The notes below the pieces were generated by a model, which saw only the letters and a list, made by a program, of their open reading frames with translations, had not been told where the DNA came from and searched no databases. The position numbers were made by a program, and so were the translations under genes. A stretch of 24,261 bases of DNA from a virus. Location: the IMG/VR virus record IMGVR_UViG_3300021478_000109, positions 1-24,261 of that record, one strand, 5' to 3'. Positions 15,431 through 21,733 of this stretch are shown here, one piece after another (position 1 is the stretch's first letter; each line of letters opens with the position of its first letter).

Positions 15431-16765
15431 CTCCCCCGCGCGCTCGGCGGCGATGGCGGCGAACGGGCGGCCGGTGGGTTCGTGGATGGCCTCTTGTCCC
15501 GTGAACGATTGCCAGCGCCGGATTGCCACGTCCACGTACTGTGGTGACACCTCGATCGCTACGCACGCGCGGCCGGTCTGCTCGCACGCTATGATGGTCG
15601 TGCCACTGCCGGCGAAGGGGTCGGCCACGATACCGCGCGCTGGTGCTCCAATTTCAATCAGACTTATTCCCCACTGGACCGGCTTAGGACATGGATGACC
15701 GTCTAGTTCCCGATCCGGCAATATCGGTGCCGTGAACACATCAACGGTCTTGCGGTTGTGCGGCTTTCCATAGAGCAGCGTCGGTTCCCAATTACAAAAT
15801 CCGATCGGCGAGCGGCCCATAGCTGCCGGTTTGTGCCAGCAGATGACCCAAGCCGGTTGCGGATACGCCATAAGATGCGTCATCCCAGGCGAAATGAGCG
15901 CCGCCGGAGCACACGCCAGAACGGCCGGCAGCCATGACGCGATGAATGCCGGATGGTTCTCGCGGTTGTCATCGTGCGACGCGTACTTGAAGCCCAATCC
16001 ATACGGTGGATCGGTAACAACCGCGTCCACGCCCGCCAGCGTCGGCAGCACGTCCCGGCAGTCCGCTGCGTACAGCCGGTGCCGTCCCAGGATCCACACA
16101 TCGCCAACGCGCGACACCGCGACCGCCTCCGCCGCCGGCGCATCGTCCGGGTCGGTCTGGCCGTCGGCGGGACCGAGCAGCCGGCCGATCTCCGGCATAT
16201 CGAAGCCGGTGAGCGCAAGGTCGAAGCCGAGGTCGCGCAGCTCGCCCAATTCGAGGCCGCGCAGTTCGTCGTTCCACCGTCCCTTACGGGCGCTCTCATT
16301 GTCCGCCATGACATACGCACGCTTCTGCGCGTCATTGAGATGGCGCAGCTCGATCGTCGGCACCATGGCCATGCCCAGCTTCTGCGCCGCCAGCACACGG
16401 CCATGGCCTGCGATGATGCCGCGCTTGCCGTCGATCAGCACGGGGTTGGTCCAGCCGTACTCGGTAATCAGCTTGCAGATCAGGTCGATCTGATCCGGCG
16501 GGTGCTCCATCGGGTTGTTGATGTACGGCACCAGGTCGTTGGTCGGGACGAGGCGGTATGGGGGTAGCTTCGCCGTGTCTGTTTTTGCCGCCTCTTTGGA
16601 GGCCGAAGAAATGGACATGGCCGCTTTCGCCCGGTTGGGTGGCAACAGGCTGTCCGCGCCGAACTGACGGACCTGCGCCGCTACGTCGTGCTTGGGGCGG
16701 TTCGGCGTGCCTTTGGAGCGGCCCCCAGTCTTGACCCGGCGCGTTGCGGTTGCGGCTGCGGACAT
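15398..16765 (-). CDS. ParB-like nuclease domain fused to N4/N6 DNA methyltransferase
   Basis: 455 residues from the ATG with GGAG upstream; a longer in-frame ORF runs into the integrase 3' end and is rejected. Residues 12-23 (KTGGRSKGTPNR) form an AT-hook-like basic tract. Residues about 68-155 are a ParB/Srx-like domain with the GIIAGHGRVLAAQKLG signature. From 225 on comes an amino-methyltransferase with catalytic DPPY at 252-255 and the SAM-binding loop DPFAGSGTT at 382-390, so the motif order is the beta class. It probably methylates A or C exocyclic amines in phage DNA, giving restriction resistance or marking. No partner nuclease gene is seen beside it. Confidence 0.88.
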   Translation of the reverse strand: MSAAATATRRVKTGGRSKGTPNRPKHDVAAQVRQFGADSLLPPNRAKAAMSISSASKEAAKTDTAKLPPYRLVPTNDLVPYINNPMEHPPDQIDLICKLITEYGWTNPVLIDGKRGIIAGHGRVLAAQKLGMAMVPTIELRHLNDAQKRAYVMADNESARKGRWNDELRGLELGELRDLGFDLALTGFDMPEIGRLLGPADGQTDPDDAPAAEAVAVSRVGDVWILGRHRLYAADCRDVLPTLAGVDAVVTDPPYGLGFKYASHDDNRENHPAFIASWLPAVLACAPAALISPGMTHLMAYPQPAWVICWHKPAAMGRSPIGFCNWEPTLLYGKPHNRKTVDVFTAPILPDRELDGHPCPKPVQWGISLIEIGAPARGIVADPFAGSGTTIIACEQTGRACVAIEVSPQYVDVAIRRWQSFTGQEAIHEPTGRPFAAIAAERAGESVPSANVPAS

Positions 16766-16859
16766 CAGGTGCTCCGGTGCGGCCTCGCGCGCGTGCGCGC
16801 CTGCGACGGGCCAAGTATTCGCCGGAGCGCGGCCCCGACGCCCGATCAGCCGACGTGCG

Positions 16860-17816
16860 TTAGAACTGCACGCGACGTTCCGCGATGCGAACAGCAGCAC
16901 TTTGCCGCGCGCCTTGCTTTGCAGTGTAGCGCGCGACCATTTCGCCAGACTTCCAGCGCCCAGCTTGCATAATCGAAGGTAGCTGCTCGCCGTATCTTAG
17001 CATGTCCTGCGCGGAACCGACGCGCGTCGAGTGTCCGCTGATGCGTGCCGTTTCGTCGGCGGACAGACCGGCACGGAGCGCCATGGCCTTGAAGATCACC
17101 GCCACGTCTTCCGGCCAAAGTGCGCCGCCGACGCGATTTCCACGCGGAACGGAGCGGAAAAGCGGCCCATCGGCGATATTCGCCGCATCGATCCACGCCT
17201 GGAGGTGCCGCATCGCATCGGCCGGAATCGGCACCGTCGCGCCTTCGCCTTCCTGGTCAGTCTTCGACCGCCGGATGACGATCGTGCCAAATCCGTCCGC
17301 CTCGGTTGTCAAATCGGCGAAGTCGAGCGCGACCAGTTCGGAGCGGCGCATCATGGTGCAATAGGCCGTCACCAACAGCGCGCGATTCCGCAAGTCCCGC
17401 AGTCGGTTTCCGCGCGCGCGAAGCAACTGGCGCACGAGCTCGTCATTCAGCGGCGCAGCCTGTTGCTGTGCACGTCCGCGCTCGCGGTGCATCCTCTTTA
17501 GGGCCAGCTTCACGGTGAGCGTGTCGGCGGGGTTCGCCTGGTCGGCCGCGCGGTGGAAGATGGCGATCGAGGAGACGTAGCGGCGAATAGATGCTGGCGC
17601 TCTGCTTTCGGCCATGGCGTCGATAAACGCCGCTACGGTCTCGGGCGACGCGGGCAGTGCTAGGTAGCCGGACTCGGCACACCATCGGCTGAAGATCACC
17701 ACGTCGGAGCGCAAGGCGCGTTCGGTATTGTCGGCGAAGGCACCGCGGGCCGCCTCGGCATATCGCCGCAGGCTCGCCCCGATCGCCCCGTCATCGATGA
17801 TCGCCGGCAGGTTCAC
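16860..17816 (-). CDS. Tyrosine recombinase integrase
   Basis: 318 residues, GTG start with AAGGGG nine bases upstream. The N-terminal core-binding domain (SAM-like helices, about 10-110) is followed by the catalytic domain with Arg157 (MRRSEL), Lys185 (RRSKTD), His262-x-x-Arg265 (GHSTR), Trp288 (AGRWKS) and Tyr297 (VARYTAK). All catalytic residues are present, so the enzyme looks active. It would carry out site-specific integration and excision, marking the element as temperate or a former prophage. It is transcribed leftward toward the methyltransferase gene, with a 94-base gap. The attachment site could not be identified. Confidence 0.93.
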   Translation of the reverse strand: MNLPAIIDDGAIGASLRRYAEAARGAFADNTERALRSDVVIFSRWCAESGYLALPASPETVAAFIDAMAESRAPASIRRYVSSIAIFHRAADQANPADTLTVKLALKRMHRERGRAQQQAAPLNDELVRQLLRARGNRLRDLRNRALLVTAYCTMMRRSELVALDFADLTTEADGFGTIVIRRSKTDQEGEGATVPIPADAMRHLQAWIDAANIADGPLFRSVPRGNRVGGALWPEDVAVIFKAMALRAGLSADETARISGHSTRVGSAQDMLRYGEQLPSIMQAGRWKSGEMVARYTAKQGARQSAAVRIAERRVQF

Positions 17817-17835
17817 GAGTAGAAACCCCTTGGAA

Positions 17836-17860
17836 TTGCATAACGGTTATTATCATATGT
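17836..17860. promoter_or_regulatory. AT-rich operator-like palindrome between integrase and rightward genes
   Basis: In a GC-rich genome this 25-base stretch is markedly AT-rich. It holds the dyad ATAACGGTTAT (17840-17850) followed by CATATG (17854-17859). The region sits between the divergent integrase and the plus-strand group, where a regulator controlling integration would bind. No convincing promoter spacing was found. Confidence 0.4.
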
Positions 17861-17901
17861 TGGTGAGCGCCGTCAGCCGCCCCAATCAAGGCGTCTGCGG
17901 A

Positions 17902-17916
17902 AAAGGCGCGGTAAGC
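17902..17916 (+). repeat. Repeat motif copy 1 (AAGGCGCGGTAAG)
   Basis: Copy 1 of the 13-base motif, ending 15 bases before the ATG of the DUF551-like gene at 17931. Sequence AAAGGCGCGGTAAGC. Confidence 0.75.
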
Positions 17917-17930
17917 AAATTGAGGCATCA

Positions 17931-18191
17931 ATGGAAGGCTGGCAGCCGATCGAATCTGCACCGCGGGATGGGACCGCGTTTCTCGCCTATGGCCGCCACA
18001 CAGGCTCGCCGCCGGACGCCCAACACGGCGTCGTGGCCGGCGATCATTGGTGGGCGATCATCCTCTGGGACAAGTGGCGCCGCGCTCCGGATGACGAGCG
18101 CAAGGTGCGCTGGGTGTTCGCCAAGGATGGCAAGCCCACCTGGTCGGCGCCGACGCATTGGATGGAGCTGCCACCGCCGCCGCCGGAGTAA
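17931..18191 (+). CDS. DUF551-like protein, second copy
   Basis: 86 residues with GAGG five bases before ATG. It shows the full DUF551 pattern: GWQPIESAPRDGTAFLAY at the start, several Trp in the centre (HWWAIILWDKW) and THWMELPPPPPE at the end. Function unknown. It is the first gene of the rightward group and is preceded by the 13-base motif. The copy in the head operon (8987-9199) is shorter and only partly similar, so the two are probably separate acquisitions rather than a recent duplication. Confidence 0.8.
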   Translation: MEGWQPIESAPRDGTAFLAYGRHTGSPPDAQHGVVAGDHWWAIILWDKWRRAPDDERKVRWVFAKDGKPTWSAPTHWMELPPPPPE

Positions 18192-18202
18192 CAGCGGACG
18201 GG

Positions 18203-18270
18203 TCGCCTGGAGGAGCCGATCCGAGGGCCGTCCAGGCGAGACCGCCGCCCTACCGGCGCACGGTAGGGCG
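18203..18270 (+). terminator. Two tandem hairpins downstream of DUF551-like gene
   Basis: The first stem pairs TCGCCTGGA (18203-18211) with TCCAGGCGA (18231-18239). The second pairs CGCCCTACCG (18246-18255) with CGGTAGGGCG (18261-18270) over a 5-base loop, ten perfect pairs. No U-run follows, so this may be a structured non-coding RNA or a 3' end protector as well as a terminator. The rest of 18271-18402 holds no gene that I can support. Confidence 0.5.
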
Positions 18271-18402
18271 CCAACACGCCGGCAGAACTGGGGATGGGCA
18301 CGCCTGCAAACGCTCGATTACTCAGGTGTATGTTGCGACAACGTGTCCGAAACATTATGTCGTTGATCTAGCGCGGTTTTCTCGGAAACGATTGTCAAAT
18401 TC

Positions 18403-18416
18403 TAAGGCGCGGTAAG
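18403..18416 (+). repeat. Repeat motif copy 2 (AAGGCGCGGTAAG)
   Basis: Copy 2, sequence TAAGGCGCGGTAAG, placed 17 bases before the ATG at 18434 and just before its GGAG ribosome site. Confidence 0.75.
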
Positions 18417-18433
18417 AAAGGAGACCTGTTCGC

Positions 18434-18631
18434 ATGATCCGCACGGTCCGGCAGAGAATGGAAGACCTAGATTGGCATCTCACCGTCTGCGATGACACGC
18501 TCGCCGTGGTGTGGCTCCAGATTCGCGGCGGCAGGGTCGTCGGCTACAGTTCATCCGATGCCGCGTTCCAAGACGACCTGGAGCGATGCACTACCGATGC
18601 AGAACGGGCCGGCGATTTGGTCAATGTCTAA
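18434..18631 (+). CDS. Small phage protein, unknown function
   Basis: 65 residues; GGAG lies about ten bases before the ATG. The sequence alternates strands and helices (WHLTVCDDTLAVVWLQIRGG, then AAFQDDLERC), without membrane segments. Its last eight bases overlap the start of the zinc-ribbon gene, indicating coupled translation. No domain recognised. Confidence 0.65.
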   Translation: MIRTVRQRMEDLDWHLTVCDDTLAVVWLQIRGGRVVGYSSSDAAFQDDLERCTTDAERAGDLVNV

Positions 18632-18905
18632 GCTACCTTGCCCGGTCTGCGGTGACCCGACCGCTTTCCCGATCTGGATCGATGAGATGCCACCGCCAAC
18701 CTGTCCGCACGATCCGGCGTGGCCGCGTCGAACCGTGGTCGGTATCTGCCAGTTCCAGATCAGGCGCGCGAAGCAAGCGGCCGAGTTGCGCAGGATTACG
18801 CCCGATGCCTTCGACGCGGCCGGGACAATGATCCCATCGGAGGCGGCCCGAGCATGGCGGAACTACATGGAGACGAAGCCCGCGCGGTCGTTGGGAAACT
18901 CCTGA
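18624..18905 (+). CDS. Small zinc-ribbon-like protein
   Basis: 93 residues from the ATG overlapping the previous gene by eight bases; a longer in-frame ORF from 18492 is antisense to nothing but overlaps that gene fully and is rejected. The N-terminus has Cys6-x-x-Cys9 and then Cys27-Pro-His29, which could form a zinc site; the rest is basic and helical (FQIRRAKQAAELRRITPDAFDAAG in outline). Possibly a nucleic-acid-binding regulator; this is inference. Confidence 0.65.
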   Translation: MSKLPCPVCGDPTAFPIWIDEMPPPTCPHDPAWPRRTVVGICQFQIRRAKQAAELRRITPDAFDAAGTMIPSEAARAWRNYMETKPARSLGNS

Positions 18906-18930
18906 CGGCCCGATTATGTCCTCAGACGGC

Positions 18931-18945
18931 AAAGGCGCGGTAAGC
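18931..18945 (+). repeat. Repeat motif copy 3 (AAGGCGCGGTAAG)
   Basis: Copy 3, AAAGGCGCGGTAAGC. Unlike the other two it precedes no gene; it forms one arm of the stem-loop described at 18931-19028. Confidence 0.75.
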
Positions 18946-19028
18946 AGATCAACGACGCTCCGCCGGCCGATTCGCTGCGCTGCGTCATATCGGAAATCGG
19001 CTGTGCCGGAGGCTTATCCGCGCCTTTT
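18931..19028. terminator. Long nested stem-loop between convergent genes
   Basis: The outer arm AAAGGCGCGGTAAGC (18931-18945) pairs with GCTTATCCGCGCCTTT (19012-19027) with one bulged T. Inside, CTCCG (18958-18962) pairs with CGGAG (19007-19011), and GCCGATT (18966-18972) with AATCGGC (18995-19001). TTTT follows on the plus strand and TTT on the minus strand. The placement between a rightward gene end (18905) and a leftward gene end (19093) fits a two-way terminator. Nothing coding is supported in 18906-19092. Confidence 0.55.
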
Positions 19029-19092
19029 ACAGAGTCCGAGGCGCCTGCAATCTCTCGTTTGAGCGCGTATCGTGCATCTGTATCGCCGGCCG

Positions 19093-19635
19093 CTACGCTG
19101 CCTCGGCCACAACCTCGCGGCCGAACATGCGCATCAGCAACTCGCCCCGTGCTCGGCCCGACAATCCGCTCAGGCTTTGCCAATGCTTCTTAGGCGCCGA
19201 TGGGTCGGGGAACGCAGCGGATCCAGGATCGTCCACGATGCGCCGCGGTGAAGTCCGGCCGATCAGCTCCTCGATCACGCCGGCATCGAGCGGCGTCGGC
19301 CGGGCGGTCGTCTCGCCGATCAGCCCGGCAATGCCGCGCACGCGATAGATCCGGCGCCATTGATCGCTGGCAGCGTCGAAGAGCAGGAACAGGTAGGACG
19401 GGAACATTGGGCCGATATGGCCATGGCCGATCTCGCGCTGGAACCGCCGATCGAGGTGGAGCGGCAGGTAAACCGTGAAGCCGAGCTCGACCAGGTGGAG
19501 TTCGGCGCGGAACTCGCCGCCGGGGTGCGTCCAGGCCACGTACCAGCGGGAACCCGGACGCGAGCCGCACGACATGGGGGCGATAGCGGAGGCAGCCCCG
19601 TGATCGTGCGGCGGTCGGTATGGGCGCTCGCTCAT
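19093..19635 (-). CDS. NusG-family transcription factor, N-terminal domain with reduced C-terminus
   Basis: 180 residues from the ATG at 19635; the longer ORF to 19893 overlaps another gene and has an unlikely Pro/Cys-rich front. Residues about 30-128 match the NusG N-terminal domain: RWYVAWTHPGGEFRAELHL, GFTVYLPLHL, then GPMFPSYLFLLFD and WRRIYRVRGIAGLIGE. This domain clamps RNA polymerase. The C-terminus has only the ending of a KOW domain (GRARGELLMRMFGREVV); the usual Gly-centred KOW core is missing. A specialised antiterminator for phage operons is likely, like RfaH-type paralogues. It is the last gene of the second leftward early set. Confidence 0.82.
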   Translation of the reverse strand: MSERPYRPPHDHGAASAIAPMSCGSRPGSRWYVAWTHPGGEFRAELHLVELGFTVYLPLHLDRRFQREIGHGHIGPMFPSYLFLLFDAASDQWRRIYRVRGIAGLIGETTARPTPLDAGVIEELIGRTSPRRIVDDPGSAAFPDPSAPKKHWQSLSGLSGRARGELLMRMFGREVVAEAA

Positions 19636-19819
19636 TGCGGAGTCAAGGCAAACCGCCCGGCGAAGCATGGGGTCGGACGCGAGTCCGGTCGCGGTGTTCG
19701 GTTCACATCGCGGCCTCTGGTCGGCGACGGCGCGGCAGGGCCACGGTGTCGGGTGTCCAGGAGGCGGTGGCGCTGTGTAGCACGGCGGGGGCGGCGGACC
19801 TAGCGCGGTGTGGAGGCCC

Positions 19820-19996
19820 TCAGATCCCCGCCTCGTCCCGCTCGCGTTCCAGCGCCCGGACGTAGCGCAGCAGCTCGCGCATCCGGACGACATGCAGCGG
19901 CACCTCGGACTTCGCGCGGCTCCCCATCACCCGCGCCTCGAAGTCCGCCAGCCACTCCGGCGGAACGGCGACCACGCGGCGCTCGGGGTCAGGCAT
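19820..19996 (-). CDS. Small phage protein, unknown function
   Basis: 58 residues from the ATG overlapping the upstream gene by eight bases. The N-terminal half (RRVVAVPPEWLADFEARVMG) and the charged C-terminal helix (MRELLRYVRALERERDE) suggest a small coiled-coil protein. A longer in-frame ORF to 20191 lies inside the preceding gene and is not preferred. The 184 bases between it and the NusG-like gene hold nothing recognisable. Confidence 0.6.
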   Translation of the reverse strand: MPDPERRVVAVPPEWLADFEARVMGSRAKSEVPLHVVRMRELLRYVRALERERDEAGI

Positions 19997-20273
19997 GGCG
20001 GCATTCCTCGCAGTCGCCGCCGCATTCAGGATAGGCACACACCGCACCTCGGCGCTTGTGATCGATCGCGCTCGCGACGACGAGGCATCGGGCGCAGTTG
20101 ACCGGCTCGCGATCGTCCAATCCAATCCATAGATGGCCGGGCGGCCAGAACATCGGCTGGCGCGCATCGAAGCGGCACAGCACGCGACCATGGTTGAGGA
20201 TGTGCACCACGGTCACTCCGGCATCCGGGCCGTCCCTGGGGCGTGTGGCGCACGCCGGATCAGGCATTGCCAA
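19989..20273 (-). CDS. Cysteine-rich zinc-binding-like phage protein
   Basis: 94 residues. Cys60-x-x-Cys63 and Cys79, Cys84, Cys88, Cys91 give a probable zinc site; the central PPGHLWIGLDD resembles small phage proteins of unknown role with a Trp-rich loop before a CxxC. It overlaps both neighbours (14 bases before, eight after). The start is ATG; a second in-frame Met lies two codons on. A nucleic-acid-binding or regulatory function is possible. Confidence 0.65.
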   Translation of the reverse strand: MAMPDPACATRPRDGPDAGVTVVHILNHGRVLCRFDARQPMFWPPGHLWIGLDDREPVNCARCLVVASAIDHKRRGAVCAYPECGGDCEECRHA

Positions 20274-20583
20274 CTACTCGACGCTGCATATCGACGATCT
20301 CCGCGGATACCGCGTCTGCAATCGAGGCCACTGCCCGCTTCCTTGCGGGCCGGTCAAGCGGGCCGCCGCAGATGGCGACAACGATCTCAGCCATCACCGC
20401 GACGGCGGCTGAGTAGACTTCGTGGCCGCGCGTAACATCGGTCCGATCAACCTCAAGGTAATTCCACACCGGCGCCTCCATCGCCACGATGAGTCGCGCT
20501 ATCTGTTCGCGGTCATGGGCGCGGCGCTTCGAGGCGCCGGTCATGACGGCGCGCTCTGACTGTGGTTCTGTCTGCTGGTCCAT
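20260..20583 (-). CDS. Helical early protein, unknown function
   Basis: 107 residues from the ATG with GGAG eight bases upstream; an in-frame ORF extends to 20670 but this site decides the start. The front is polar (MDQQTEPQSERAVMTGASK), followed by helices (REQIARLIVAMEAP, then AAVAVMAEIVVAICGG). It heads the second leftward early set, after the non-coding region. No domain recognised. Confidence 0.65.
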   Translation of the reverse strand: MDQQTEPQSERAVMTGASKRRAHDREQIARLIVAMEAPVWNYLEVDRTDVTRGHEVYSAAVAVMAEIVVAICGGPLDRPARKRAVASIADAVSAEIVDMQRRVVGNA

Positions 20584-20703
20584 TCGGGTGTCTCCAACAC
20601 TCGGGTGAACAGGGGCCGGTGCGCTTTGACGCGGGCGCATCGGCTCCGCCATCTTACACACGCGACGCACGCTCGCAATTACCCAAAATGGCCAAACTGC
20701 CGC

Positions 20704-20782
20704 AGCGGCTCCTCTTCGCGAGCCGCTTAGCGGGTGAGGTCAGCGGCGTAGCCGCGAATGGGGAGGGGCGCAGCCCCTTCCC
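20704..20782. other. Cluster of three strong hairpins
   Basis: First: AGCGGCTC (20704-20711) with GAGCCGCT (20720-20727). Second: GCGGC (20743-20747) with GCCGC (20751-20755), loop GTA. Third: GGGGAGGGGC (20760-20769) with GCCCCTTCCC (20773-20782), ten pairs including one G-T, loop GCA. On the minus strand they would lie in the 5' leader of the early set beginning at 20583. They may be a structured leader, an antitermination site for the NusG-like protein, or part of an origin. Confidence 0.5.
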
Positions 20783-20854
20783 TTCGAGATAGCCAGTCGC
20801 AATGCGACGCAATTCAAGAGAAAAAATCTTAAAGGACTCATGATGTCGCCAGAA

Positions 20855-20868
20855 TTTTCGGTCTAGGT
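20855..20868 (+). repeat. Iteron-like repeat copy 1
   Basis: TTTTCGGTCTAGGT. It differs from copy 2 (20932-20945) by one base. It is followed by a 6-base stem GGTTTT / AAAACC (20866-20871 and 20878-20883). Confidence 0.5.
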
Positions 20869-20931
20869 TTTCCGGCAAAAACCCAGTCGCGGCTTGCACT
20901 TTTTCAAACTACGCGAACACCTTTACCAGGT

Positions 20932-20945
20932 TTTTCGGTATAGGT
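20932..20945 (+). repeat. Iteron-like repeat copy 2
   Basis: TTTTCGGTATAGGT, 13 of 14 bases identical to copy 1; a weaker inverted copy (ACCTATGCCGGAAT, 11 of 14 matches) lies at 21075-21088. Confidence 0.5.
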
Positions 20946-21009
20946 AGACGAAACGATTGGCTTGCGTCTCGACAGCTGCCGAATCACGGCTTGATCGTTC
21001 GGTTTTACC

Positions 21010-21018
21010 TGTGGATAA
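21010..21018 (-). promoter_or_regulatory. Perfect DnaA box
   Basis: TGTGGATAA on the plus strand, i.e. TTATCCACA on the minus strand, an exact match to the DnaA-binding consensus. GTTTTACCT occurs directly before it (21002-21010) and again at 21070-21078. Confidence 0.6.
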
Positions 21019-21093
21019 GTGCGAAATCGGCGCGGAAATACCGCCGAGTTTATTGGTCACTCGTTACGTGTTTTACCTATGCCGGAATCAAAG

Positions 21094-21112
21094 CGCCCGC
21101 TCAAAGGGCGGG
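21094..21112 (-). terminator. Terminator-like stem after the methyltransferase operon
   Basis: Alternative 5-base stems CCCGC/GCGGG (21096-21100, 21108-21112) and CGCCC/GGGCG (21094-21098, 21106-21110), 28-46 bases after the stop of the DNA-binding protein gene and followed on the minus strand by CTTTGATT. A weak U-run makes it a modest candidate. Confidence 0.35.
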
Positions 21113-21139
21113 TGACGGTAGGCACAACAGTGCGCTAAT

Positions 21140-21733
21140 TCATGTGAAGCCCGGTTGCGGTCTCATAGGTGTGGTATTCATCCCACCTGTCGTCGGCCGG
21201 AAGTGCAGCCCTACCAAGCGGGCGCATTCGGCATGGAAGCTGGCGAGTCCTTCCGCTACACGCCGACCCATCCGCACGCCCTCGGTTTTCACGTAGGCCG
21301 GCACGACATAGTAGTTCGCCATGCGCCAGAACATTTTGCCGACGCGCCCCATCACATGCAGCACGCCTAGTATCTGACTCGGTTCAATGAACGCGAGAAC
21401 CCGCGCGACCGTATCATCACAGACGCCGCACGCCTCACCGATTTGTTCCAGCGTTTCCCGCCGACCCACGCGGATCAGGAACGCGATATACCAGACCACC
21501 GCCACGATGGTCGCGTACTTCGGATGGCCTTTCTCCCGCGTGCGGGCCACTTTGCGGATGTCCTCCAACAGCCGCGCGTCCTCCAGCGGCAGCACTTCGC
21601 TGGGTATGTCCGCCGCCAGTATCATCGGCCGCTTCTTCGCCGGCCTGGGGGGAAGCGACGCCTTCAGCTCGTCCGCTCGCGCCTTGGCCGACGCCTCAGC
21701 CTGGAGCCGCGCAAGCTCGGCGTCCGTCGTCAC
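21140..21733 (-). CDS. Winged-helix DNA-binding protein, possible replication initiator
   Basis: 197 residues, GTG start in a GTGA overlap. After a charged N-terminal helix (ELARLQAEASAKARADELKAS) and a Pro-rich linker comes a helical centre with TLEQIGEACGVCDDTVARVLAFIE at about 96-119, a good helix-turn-helix, then a beta-rich wing-like segment (RMANYYVVPAYV). It is the last gene of the GcrA operon and lies directly beside the DnaA-box region, so origin binding is a reasonable idea. A regulator of that operon is equally possible. The family is not firmly recognised. Confidence 0.65.
   Translation of the reverse strand: MTTDAELARLQAEASAKARADELKASLPPRPAKKRPMILAADIPSEVLPLEDARLLEDIRKVARTREKGHPKYATIVAVVWYIAFLIRVGRRETLEQIGEACGVCDDTVARVLAFIEPSQILGVLHVMGRVGKMFWRMANYYVVPAYVKTEGVRMGRRVAEGLASFHAECARLVGLHFRPTTGGMNTTPMRPQPGFT

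Larger units (their letters stand above)
20584..21139. other. Non-coding control region, candidate replication origin
   Basis: About 560 bases with no supported gene, and AT-richer than its surroundings between 20810 and 21090. It holds three hairpins on the left, two direct 14-base repeats, a perfect DnaA box, an imperfect inverted repeat copy and a terminator-like stem. Three GANTC sites (20835, 20981, 21085) also occur. The region lies between a putative DNA-binding protein gene and the start of an early operon, where an origin with a promoter would be expected. Confidence 0.45.

Noticed and set aside
18914-19183. 89-codon minus-strand ORF through the stem-loop region
   Set aside because: It overlaps the NusG-like C-terminus in another frame and runs through the nested stem; composition is not convincing.
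19093-19893. 266-residue version of the NusG-like protein
   Set aside because: The extra N-terminus is Pro/Cys-rich and overlaps the 58-residue gene; the shorter start gives a normal NusG-family length.
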